Shown piece after piece: positions 1 to 4,911 of a stretch of DNA of 8,053 nt (the stretch's first letter is position 1; each line of letters starts with the position of its first letter). Under the pieces are notes generated by a model. That model did not search any database and had not been told where the DNA came from. It worked only from the letters and a program-made list of their open reading frames with translations. The stretch spans positions 1 to 8,053 of the forward strand of contig JAYWEQ010000017.1 of the NCBI GenBank assembly GCA_043779185.1, in the 5' to 3' direction. Source of the stretch: JAYWDA01 sp043779185 (lineage in GTDB: Bacteria > Bdellovibrionota > Bdellovibrionia > Bdellovibrionales > Bdellovibrionaceae). Both the position numbers and the translations under genes were made by a program.

Positions 1-521
1 CCTCCATCAAAGTGTCCCTGAAAGCCGAAACCATCCAGAGCGACACATTCTACGCCGACTGCAACTGTCCTTCTTCAAAAAAAGGCCAACTGTGCAAACA
101 TATTTGGGCGATGCTTTTATGGACGGAAAATAAATATCCTGATTTCTTGTCTTCCAAGCAAAATATCGAAAAAAAATCCAGCCAAAAAAATCCAAAACAG
201 TCCGCCTTTAAAGCCAAACAAGATGATTATAAAAAACAACAATACCAAAAACAAAAATTAAGAAACAAAGCCATCAAAGACGAAAAGAAAAAAAGTAAAT
301 TTGCGCAAGCTAAGCCTGACTATCCCGAGGACGTCGAAAAAGCTTTGTTGTTCTTTGCGGAAAATGGCTTTCCTTTGCAAATTCCCTTTGAGGAAGACGC
401 CCTAAAAAACGCCAAGAAAAAGCTTTCCAGAGTTTTCCATCCCGATATTGGTGGCAGCCATCAAGAAAGCGTTGATCTGAACGTTAACTACGACATCCTG
501 ATCCGCTTCCAGCAGGACTGA
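1..521 (+). CDS. SWIM zinc finger / J-domain protein, 3' part (5' end outside window)
   Basis: The reading frame is already open at the left edge (first full codon at position 3), so the true start lies outside. A GTG at 12 would be in frame, but it falls inside the SWIM fold and is unlikely to be the start. Numbered from that GTG, the zinc ligands of a SWIM finger are C17-x-C19 and C28-x-H30 (CNCP...CKH), a small zinc module found in DNA- and protein-binding proteins. A Lys/Gln-rich, probably disordered linker follows (about 48-100). The last 65 residues look like a J-domain: a helix with PEDVEKALLFF, then LSRVFHPDIGGSHQE with the HPD tripeptide at 143-145, which in DnaJ proteins stimulates DnaK ATPase. 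The C-terminal position of the J-domain is unusual. The product is cytoplasmic by appearance. The role is unknown; a co-chaperone brought to a nucleic acid or protein by the SWIM module is inference. Confidence 0.8.
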   Translation, partial: SIKVSLKAETIQSDTFYADCNCPSSKKGQLCKHIWAMLLWTENKYPDFLSSKQNIEKKSSQKNPKQSAFKAKQDDYKKQQYQKQKLRNKAIKDEKKKSKFAQAKPDYPEDVEKALLFFAENGFPLQIPFEEDALKNAKKKLSRVFHPDIGGSHQESVDLNVNYDILIRFQQD

Positions 522-595
522 GTCCAGGTCTAGGCTTAAGAACCTGCTTTATAAAACAGCCCTTTTTGTACTATGATTTCAGGAATAACGGTGAC

Positions 596-599
596 GGAG
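596..599 (+). promoter_or_regulatory. Ribosome binding site of the SH3 lipoprotein gene
   Basis: GGAG lies 9 bases before the ATG at 609. A possible -10 (TATGAT, 572-577) lies upstream, but no good -35 stands at the right distance, so I do not call a promoter there. Confidence 0.6.
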
Positions 600-608
600 A
601 TCTAAAAA

Positions 609-1130
609 ATGACAACAAAGACAGCCGCTCGAAACATAGCCCGAATTTTAATGGCACTTTTCATTCTGCAAGGATTTTCAGCCTGTGCAATGAAAGGGGA
701 ATCAGCACCAGAGAATCCTGCGATCACTGAAAGCGACGATCAGCTGGCTGGCATTAAAGAGCCTAAGCCGCTGGAGGTAGCCCCTTTGAACCCGGACACT
801 CCGCAGCCTTTGCCTGTCAAGAACACCGTCGCAGAAACCACGCCGCCAGTGGCTTCCGCACCGGCCAAAGTTGAAAAGAAGGAAACTCCCGCACCCGCAA
901 AAAAAGAAATGGCTGCGCCCGTTAAAAAAGAAAAAGCCGCCAAAGCAACAGAAAACGGAGTCTTCAAAACGACTTCAAAGTCTTGCATGATGAAAAGTAA
1001 GCCAAATGCAAAAGCCGCAAGCCTGACGACAATTCCAAAGGGTCGAAAAATTTGGGTCGAAAAAGTCGGCGCATTCTATAAAGTTTCCCGAGTCAAAGGC
1101 GTCGGTTATCTAGCGACTTCCTGCTTCTAA
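609..1130 (+). CDS. Lipoprotein with Pro/Ala/Lys stalk and SH3-like domain
   Basis: A 173-residue protein. The N-terminus is a lipoprotein signal: basic residues, a hydrophobic stretch (about 10-22) and the lipobox FSAC with the lipidation cysteine at C26. Residues about 50-115 are rich in Pro, Ala, Lys and Glu, with repeated units like APAKKE and APVKKE, a typical extended stalk that crosses the periplasm or contacts peptidoglycan. The last 57 residues (117-173) resemble a bacterial SH3 domain: a small beta-barrel with IPKGRKIWVEKVGAFYKV and a GVGYLATSCF end. C126 and C172 could form a disulfide that closes the barrel. Bacterial SH3 domains often bind cell-wall peptides, so a wall-associated lipoprotein is plausible; no enzyme domain is seen. 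The next gene starts 2 bases after the stop, so both are probably on one transcript. Confidence 0.82.
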   Translation: MTTKTAARNIARILMALFILQGFSACAMKGESAPENPAITESDDQLAGIKEPKPLEVAPLNPDTPQPLPVKNTVAETTPPVASAPAKVEKKETPAPAKKEMAAPVKKEKAAKATENGVFKTTSKSCMMKSKPNAKAASLTTIPKGRKIWVEKVGAFYKVSRVKGVGYLATSCF

Positions 1131-1132
1131 AG

Positions 1133-1441
1133 ATGAGAATTCGACAAATGGGCTTTTCATCAAAATTAAAGGCCCACAAAAAAATCCTGACTCTTGAAAC
1201 TCTCAAATTCATCGTTGAATATTTATTCGACGGCCATGCGAAAATGGCAGCCCTTCGGTCGGGAATTCCCGAAACCTATGCAGCTCGGCAAGGGCAGTGG
1301 CTTAAAAAGCATCCCATCGTTGTGCAAGCGCTAGAAAGTGAACTGGATGATCGTGAAATTCTAAAGCTCAATAAAGCCATCTCAGAAATCGAAAAACAAA
1401 TGGGAATTTGCAAAGAGATTTTAAACCTCCATGAATTCTAA
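1133..1441 (+). CDS. Small protein resembling the terminase small subunit N-terminal HTH
   Basis: A 102-residue protein. Residues about 23-69 (LKFIVEYLFDGHAKMAALRSG, then PETYAARQGQWLKKHPIV) match the pattern I know from the phage terminase small subunit family Terminase_2: F-V-x-E-Y-L-x-D-G-N-A-x-x-A-A-x-R-A-G-Y, then an A-x-x-x-G-x-x-L-L-x-x-P-x-V helix. In phages this helix-turn-helix recognises the packaging site. Family members usually run to 140-180 residues; here the oligomerisation part is replaced by a short, probably coiled-coil helix (about 76-98). No large terminase subunit, portal or other phage gene is visible nearby. The ATG follows the lipoprotein stop by 2 bases with no clear Shine-Dalgarno, so translation probably depends on re-initiation; an internal ATG at 1148 is the alternative. 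Likely a domesticated DNA-binding protein, target unknown. Confidence 0.7.
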   Translation: MRIRQMGFSSKLKAHKKILTLETLKFIVEYLFDGHAKMAALRSGIPETYAARQGQWLKKHPIVVQALESELDDREILKLNKAISEIEKQMGICKEILNLHEF

Positions 1442-1536
1442 GGCCACTAAAGTCGGGTAAGGAACTGTAAAAAACTAAGAAAAATTGGCTTTTCTGAAGA
1501 TAGGGAATCATGTGTTGTGAATTAAATTTGCCATAT

Positions 1537-2214
1537 TCAACTTGCAGACAAGACGTCTGCGTAAATTTCGAAAACTCGAGCTTTATGATGATGAGTTCTT
1601 TTCGCAATTTGATAAGGAGTGCTGTCGGGATGCTTTTTTAAGTAACTGACAACATCTGCATTCACAATCGATCCAAAGAGTGCTCGATTTTTTAGTTCCA
1701 GACAATTTTTATAGATGGCTGCCGTGGGAAATAAAAATTTATTCAAATCTAATTTAAAATCTGGCGCAGCGATTCGATATTTTAAAAAATACGAAGAAGG
1801 TGACCTAGGCGCTGGGCCTTCAAGAAGTTGTTCTATTTTTTTTCTTTTTTTACAAAATGGGATTACTATTTTCCATTGCGCAGATTTGATATTATTTTCA
1901 GTCAAAAACTCTAGGAGCCCACCAAGTACTGCCGGATCAAAAAAATGCCCAGCCTGAATAAGTCGCCTTATTTTGGCAGGACTTAAAAGGTGACCGAATT
2001 TTAATAACCAACAAATAAATCCTTCTGTGAATCGGGATTCCTTAAGATAATATGTTGCAGACAAAAAGAAAATTTCGACATCCACAAAAGATGACCTTAG
2101 GTTTCTATCTGAAGCTAAATTCAAAAAACTAGGCTGAATGGCTATTCCAAAGTAATATGACATTTCTTTAAAATCATCGATTGATATCTTATTTTGTGAT
2201 TTTCCTGAGATCAT
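1537..2214 (-). CDS. HTH partner of the nucleotidyltransferase (second gene of the pair)
   Basis: Read from the ATG at 2214 the product has 225 residues. This start is chosen because AGGAG (2222-2226) stands 7 bases before it; an upstream ATG at 2235 has no such site. Most of the protein is helical and not recognised. Residues about 178-222 (RALFGSIVNADVVSYLKKHP, then YQIAKR and VFEIYADV) look like the winged HTH found next to predicted nucleotidyltransferases, whose pattern I recall as LFG-x(4)-A-x-V-L-x-Y-L, then I-A-x-x-T-G, then V-x-E-x-L-x-x-S-G. The reading frame stops exactly where the wing should begin (end DVLSAS). It overlaps the nucleotidyltransferase gene by 26 bases, so the two are translationally coupled. 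By analogy with AbiE and MNT-type modules it may be the antitoxin or repressor; this is inference, and the gene order differs from classic abiEi-abiEii. Confidence 0.65.
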   Translation of the reverse strand: MISGKSQNKISIDDFKEMSYYFGIAIQPSFLNLASDRNLRSSFVDVEIFFLSATYYLKESRFTEGFICWLLKFGHLLSPAKIRRLIQAGHFFDPAVLGGLLEFLTENNIKSAQWKIVIPFCKKRKKIEQLLEGPAPRSPSSYFLKYRIAAPDFKLDLNKFLFPTAAIYKNCLELKNRALFGSIVNADVVSYLKKHPDSTPYQIAKRTHHHKARVFEIYADVLSAS

Positions 2215-2734
2215 GGAGTGTCTCCTCAAACTCATTTAAAACTTGTTTTGAACTATTCACTGATGGGGCATTAGATTCTTTTATAAAGACGATTGCTTGC
2301 TCAATCTCTTCGATTGTTGGTTGTAGTAAAATAAGATCTTCCCAGTCTTTGTTAGTATGATCGCGACGTATAGAAAAAGCTGAAGCTTTCATTTTAATTA
2401 AATCTTCACGACTAACTAAAGATGCTTTTATAGATTTCCAACGTTCAATGGGTTTTGTTCTGGATAAAATTCCATTAGGAAGACTGACTGTTGAGGCTTG
2501 ATCATTCAGCCAGAGCGGTCCGAGGCTCAGTTTTTGTCCAATATCTTCTATGATTTTCTGAATTTCACCTGATTGAATCTTGGTGATACTATCAACGTCA
2601 AGCGTATGCTCTGAACGAGAATAGCCAAACAAATGAAGAGCGTAGGCCCCACAAATGACTATTTCGATAGTTAAATCTCGTTGTGTTAATTCCTCATCGA
2701 GTTGAGTTAAAGCACTGGCTAGAATGTCTTGCAT
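2189..2734 (-). CDS. Predicted nucleotidyltransferase (AbiEii / DUF6036-like)
   Basis: 181 residues from the ATG at 2734. A TTG directly before it is too close to the AGGAG at 2740-2744, which sits 5 bases from the ATG. The N-terminal half shows the Pol-beta-type nucleotidyltransferase core: ICGAYALHLFG (27-37), in the place of the usual h-G-[GS]-x-A-L, then R40 and TLDVDSI with the metal-binding pair D46 and D48. Further on, REDLIKMKASAF (109-120) and KDWEDL (129-134) match the conserved Lys and Asp of AbiEii/DUF6036-type proteins (L-I-x-x-K-x-x-A ... K-D-x-x-D-L). Such enzymes transfer nucleotides to tRNA ends or to a partner protein in type IV and MNT/HEPN-like toxin-antitoxin modules. Oddity: Ala in place of the second Gly/Ser of the first motif. 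First gene of a two-gene unit with its own strong promoter. The substrate cannot be read from the sequence. Confidence 0.75.
   Translation of the reverse strand: MQDILASALTQLDEELTQRDLTIEIVICGAYALHLFGYSRSEHTLDVDSITKIQSGEIQKIIEDIGQKLSLGPLWLNDQASTVSLPNGILSRTKPIERWKSIKASLVSREDLIKMKASAFSIRRDHTNKDWEDLILLQPTIEEIEQAIVFIKESNAPSVNSSKQVLNEFEETLHDLRKITK
2222..2226 (-). promoter_or_regulatory. Ribosome binding site that fixes the HTH partner start
   Basis: AGGAG on the - strand, 7 bases upstream of the ATG at 2214. It lies inside the end of the nucleotidyltransferase gene and argues against the in-frame ATG at 2235. Confidence 0.7.
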
Positions 2735-2739
2735 CAAGA

Positions 2740-2744
2740 CTCCT
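2740..2744 (-). promoter_or_regulatory. Ribosome binding site that fixes the nucleotidyltransferase start
   Basis: AGGAG, 5 bases before the ATG at 2734 but only 2 bases before the alternative TTG at 2737, so the ATG is preferred. Confidence 0.7.
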
Positions 2745-2750
2745 GAGGTG

Positions 2751-2765
2751 GTATTATAATAATAC
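2751..2765. repeat. 15-bp inverted repeat over the -10 box (possible operator)
   Basis: GTATTAT-A-ATAATAC is a perfect inverted repeat with 7-bp arms and one central base. It covers the -10 hexamer of the nucleotidyltransferase promoter. A protein bound here would block RNA polymerase, so it is a candidate operator for the HTH partner. AT-rich sequence makes chance palindromes more likely, which lowers confidence. Confidence 0.45.
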
Positions 2766-2781
2766 TAGTATGAATTGATAA
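2753..2781 (-). promoter_or_regulatory. Sigma70-type promoter of the nucleotidyltransferase/HTH pair
   Basis: On the - strand, -35 TTATCA (2781-2776), a 17-base spacer and a perfect -10 TATAAT (2758-2753). Transcription would start near 2746, directly ahead of the AGGAG, leaving a leader of about 12 bases. Two palindromes cover the -10 and the spacer, which suggests repression. Confidence 0.6.
2762..2771. repeat. 10-bp palindrome in the promoter spacer
   Basis: ATACTAGTAT is perfectly self-complementary, lies between the -35 and -10 boxes, and shares 4 bases with the neighbouring 15-bp inverted repeat. Together they form a continuous symmetric block from 2751 to 2771. Confidence 0.4.
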
Positions 2782-2799
2782 ACAAAGGCAATGATTTTT

Positions 2800-2829
2800 T
2801 TGATAATATCAGCAGCTCTGAGTTATTAT
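2800..2829 (+). promoter_or_regulatory. Sigma70-type promoter of the JAMM-like gene
   Basis: -35 TTGATA (2800-2805), an 18-base spacer and -10 TATTAT (2824-2829), each 5 of 6 to consensus. It faces away from the nucleotidyltransferase promoter. An 11-bp palindrome TGATA-A-TATCA (2801-2811) overlaps the -35. The leader to the GTG at 2887 would be about 50 bases. Confidence 0.45.
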
Positions 2830-2886
2830 TGCTCCTGGGAACACCCCTGTACTAAATCAAGGCACAGCCGTTGCAATTGACTAAGC

Positions 2887-3729
2887 GTGCGCCTAAATTC
2901 AGCTCTTTTCGTATTATTGTTCCTATTGAACCCCACAGTGGGATTCAGCGCCGATTCTTGCTCGGGAGTGCTCAGTCTTCAGCAGACCGAACAAAAGTTA
3001 GTCACTCTGAATCAGTACCAAATGCTGATTGGCGAAGTCCCCAAACTTGGCCCGAAAGTCCTTTCTCCGCAGATTCAATACCCTGCCTACAGCCTTGATC
3101 AGGTTGAAAAAGCCGGCACCACTTGGAGCCTTCAAAGACCTTTGCTGATCGAAGTCCCTTGGTTTCGGAAAACCATTCTTAGCAAAATTGCCAATCGAAA
3201 AATTTATTTAAATTCTGAAGATTTCTATGCGCCTTATCAAATGGTTGTCACAAGGGCGGCTTTTTTTGAAAGCTACCCCCTTACAAAAAATTCAATTGAA
3301 AGTATCCGTAAAAAATCTCTAGAAACAGGATTTGAGTGGGCTTTTTTATCGATGGACTTTTTATTTCAAGGACAAATTCACAAATTAATATCCAGGCCCT
3401 TCACCTCAAGAAACTCATCAGTGATTAAAAGCGAGGACGTCAGATTAGCGTTGAAAGATCTTTCTGACCAAGCCTTTGCCAAATTTGGCGGCATCCAAAT
3501 TCAAGTCACTGATTTTGGTTTTTTCCACACTCATCCGGGCCGCGTGTCGTCGCCCTTATCCCGCGAAGATATTTCGGCGACCTATTCACTTAGAAAAGCC
3601 ATGAAAATGGAAGCCACAACATTCCGGGTCCATGCCATCGGGTGGAGCGAAAAAGATTATATTTACAGAAAATCCTTTTTTGGGGAGCCTGAAGGAACAA
3701 CTCAAGACTTGCGGGAAGAAATTCCTTAA
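2887..3729 (+). CDS. Exported JAMM/MPN-like metallopeptidase-type protein
   Basis: A 280-residue protein starting with GTG at 2887; an in-frame stop at 2878 leaves almost no room upstream, and the Shine-Dalgarno is poor. Residues 1-22 form a Sec signal peptide (hydrophobic 6-16, likely cleavage after GFSA). The middle part is not recognised. Near the C-terminus, GFFHTHPGRVSSPLSREDI carries H214-x-H216, S225 and D228, the zinc ligands and Ser-x-x-Asp of the JAMM motif seen in Prok-JAB, RadC-like and deubiquitinase-type proteins. E150 in TGFEWAFLSM could be the catalytic glutamate. Two oddities: 11 residues separate H216 from D228 instead of the common 10, and the protein is exported whereas most JAMM proteins are cytoplasmic. 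If active, it would cleave a peptide or isopeptide bond in the periplasm or outside the cell. The substrate is unknown and the family call is remote. Confidence 0.65.
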   Translation: MRLNSALFVLLFLLNPTVGFSADSCSGVLSLQQTEQKLVTLNQYQMLIGEVPKLGPKVLSPQIQYPAYSLDQVEKAGTTWSLQRPLLIEVPWFRKTILSKIANRKIYLNSEDFYAPYQMVVTRAAFFESYPLTKNSIESIRKKSLETGFEWAFLSMDFLFQGQIHKLISRPFTSRNSSVIKSEDVRLALKDLSDQAFAKFGGIQIQVTDFGFFHTHPGRVSSPLSREDISATYSLRKAMKMEATTFRVHAIGWSEKDYIYRKSFFGEPEGTTQDLREEIP

Positions 3730-4484
3730 CAGTCTTTCTGAGCCCAACCGGTGTAAGACATTAAAGTCGACCGGGTCCAAGTGAATTTAAAATTTTCATC
3801 CACTTCTTTTTTAACAAGCATTCTAAAAAAAGAAGAATTCAGCTGCGGACGAAGTCCCCTTAAATCTTTAATGTGTAAGCCTAAAGGCTCCATCATGGTT
3901 TTTAATTCGCTGGGTTTAATAAACATTTCTAGAATATGTAAATCTTTTGGTGTGTTTTTAACAAACCATTCCACGCCCTTGATCACCAGCAACCAAGCCA
4001 ACCAATTGCGATTAAATGTGTGAAAGAAAAAAGACCCACCTGGTTTTAGAACTCTGGAAATTTCTTTTAAGACTAACTCAGGCTTAGAAACATGCTCTAA
4101 AAAATCCATACAAGTGACAGCTTGAAAGCTGTGATCCTCAAAGGGCAAAAGATAAGCATCACCGTAAACATATTTAGCGCACTGGCTATGGTCATAAAGA
4201 TGGGCGACATCTAAGCTTTCTTTCGATAGATCCAAGCCTGTTACAGTCAGCCCTTTGGCCGCAAGGAAATTAGATAAAAACCCACCGCCGCAACCCACGT
4301 CCAAAACATTCGCCGTTGGCGTCGTCGCCATCAAAGTTTCATAGACCCATTGGTTGCGAACTTTGGATTCGGCTCGAAGAAGTGCGATTGGATCATCCTG
4401 AGCGCCATACCATTTTTGACCAAGGCCATGGTAATAGTCGTTATTTATTTTCTGGCGATCAAGATCGGACTGAATTTGATTCAT
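3726..4484 (-). CDS. UbiG-like SAM-dependent O-methyltransferase
   Basis: A 252-residue class I methyltransferase. Motif I VLDVGCGGG (60-68) binds S-adenosylmethionine, D85 in TGLDLS is the acidic residue for the ribose, CMDFLEHV (125-132) is motif II, and VLKPGG (145-150) is motif III. FNRN (157-160) and the later MFIKPSEL (187-194) are typical of UbiG, the enzyme that methylates phenolic hydroxyls in ubiquinone synthesis. The stretch after FNRN (WLAWLLVIKGVEWF) matches the membrane-binding insert known in E. coli UbiG, so the substrate is likely a lipid. Its place as last gene of the polyketide synthase operon, overlapping the membrane protein by 26 bases, suggests that it methylates the polyketide product, like SrsB in the Streptomyces srs cluster. 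Quinone methylation remains possible. GGAA before the ATG is a weak ribosome site. Its stop codon overlaps that of the convergent JAMM-like gene. Confidence 0.85.
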   Translation of the reverse strand: MNQIQSDLDRQKINNDYYHGLGQKWYGAQDDPIALLRAESKVRNQWVYETLMATTPTANVLDVGCGGGFLSNFLAAKGLTVTGLDLSKESLDVAHLYDHSQCAKYVYGDAYLLPFEDHSFQAVTCMDFLEHVSKPELVLKEISRVLKPGGSFFFHTFNRNWLAWLLVIKGVEWFVKNTPKDLHILEMFIKPSELKTMMEPLGLHIKDLRGLRPQLNSSFFRMLVKKEVDENFKFTWTRSTLMSYTGWAQKDC

Positions 4485-4911
4485 AAAAATTCCAATAGAT
4501 AAGTTGATAGACCAGAAAAATCCCCATCGGCGGAAGCATCCATAATATCAAAGCAGGCTGCTCTAGATGCACCAACCATGCAAAGACTAAGACCAAAGGA
4601 TGCAAAACAAATAAAACAGCATGCAGCCAGTTTTCAAAGGCGTTGCAGTGCTGGCTATGAACCCACTCGTCTTTTGTAATAAACAGGCATGAAAAAGCGG
4701 CTGTTAAAATATAAATCCATAACGGTAACGTGGGAATAAAGACCAACAAACTTAATGGTAAAATTAAAAAAATGGTATCCAAAGGATGACCCCAACGTTC
4801 CCAGCGGGGCAAAGTTCGCCTCCAGTGGCAATAAAACTCATCGACTAAAATTGTGATGGCTTGAAGACCTGCGATGATCACAAAAAGCGGGATCAAAGTT
4901 TTTTCATCCAA
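4459..4911 (-). CDS. Small His-rich membrane protein of the polyketide operon
   Basis: 150 residues if translation begins at the TTG at 4911; no Shine-Dalgarno is seen, and later TTG or GTG codons are alternatives. About four membrane segments: 5-23, 47-66 (perhaps continuing to 79), 97-115 and 119-138. Between them lie strikingly conserved-looking polar motifs: VDEFYCHWRR (23-32), LPRWERWGHPLDT (34-46), TKDEWVHSQHC (79-89) and ENWLHAVLFVLHP (93-105). H29, H42, H85, H88, H97 and H104 with the nearby acids resemble the spacing of His clusters in membrane di-metal enzymes such as fatty acid hydroxylases, but the pattern is not the canonical one. It lacks the motifs of isoprenylcysteine methyltransferases, which often accompany type III polyketide synthases. 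It overlaps the synthase by 19 bases and the methyltransferase by 26, so the three are surely co-translated. A tailoring enzyme or membrane anchor for the product is inference. Confidence 0.75.
   Translation of the reverse strand: MDEKTLIPLFVIIAGLQAITILVDEFYCHWRRTLPRWERWGHPLDTIFLILPLSLLVFIPTLPLWIYILTAAFSCLFITKDEWVHSQHCNAFENWLHAVLFVLHPLVLVFAWLVHLEQPALILWMLPPMGIFLVYQLIYWNFYESNSVRS

Noticed and set aside
740..988. Long open frame on the - strand across the lipoprotein stalk
   Set aside because: A shadow of the Pro/Ala/Lys-rich coding sequence; no ribosome site and no recognisable protein.
1478..1495. Hairpin AGAAAA-ATTGGC-TTTTCT between convergent genes as a terminator
   Set aside because: The stem is only 6 bp and almost all A/T, with no GC core, so it is too weak to call.
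1544..1560. Hairpin GCAGAC-AAGAC-GTCTGC at the 3' end of the HTH partner gene as a terminator
   Set aside because: No T run follows on either strand and the stem lies in coding sequence.
1537..2737. Lower GC content of the nucleotidyltransferase/HTH genes as proof of recent transfer
   Set aside because: Hand counts of single lines gave about 32% GC here, but stretches of the polyketide operon are equally low or lower, so there is no clear contrast.
3726..4484. Naming the methyltransferase ubiG of ubiquinone synthesis
   Set aside because: The motifs fit, but the polyketide operon context points to another substrate, so no symbol is given.
4459..4911. Isoprenylcysteine carboxyl methyltransferase family for the membrane protein
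   Set aside because: The expected C-terminal R-H-P-x-Y and related motifs are absent; only the size and operon place fit.
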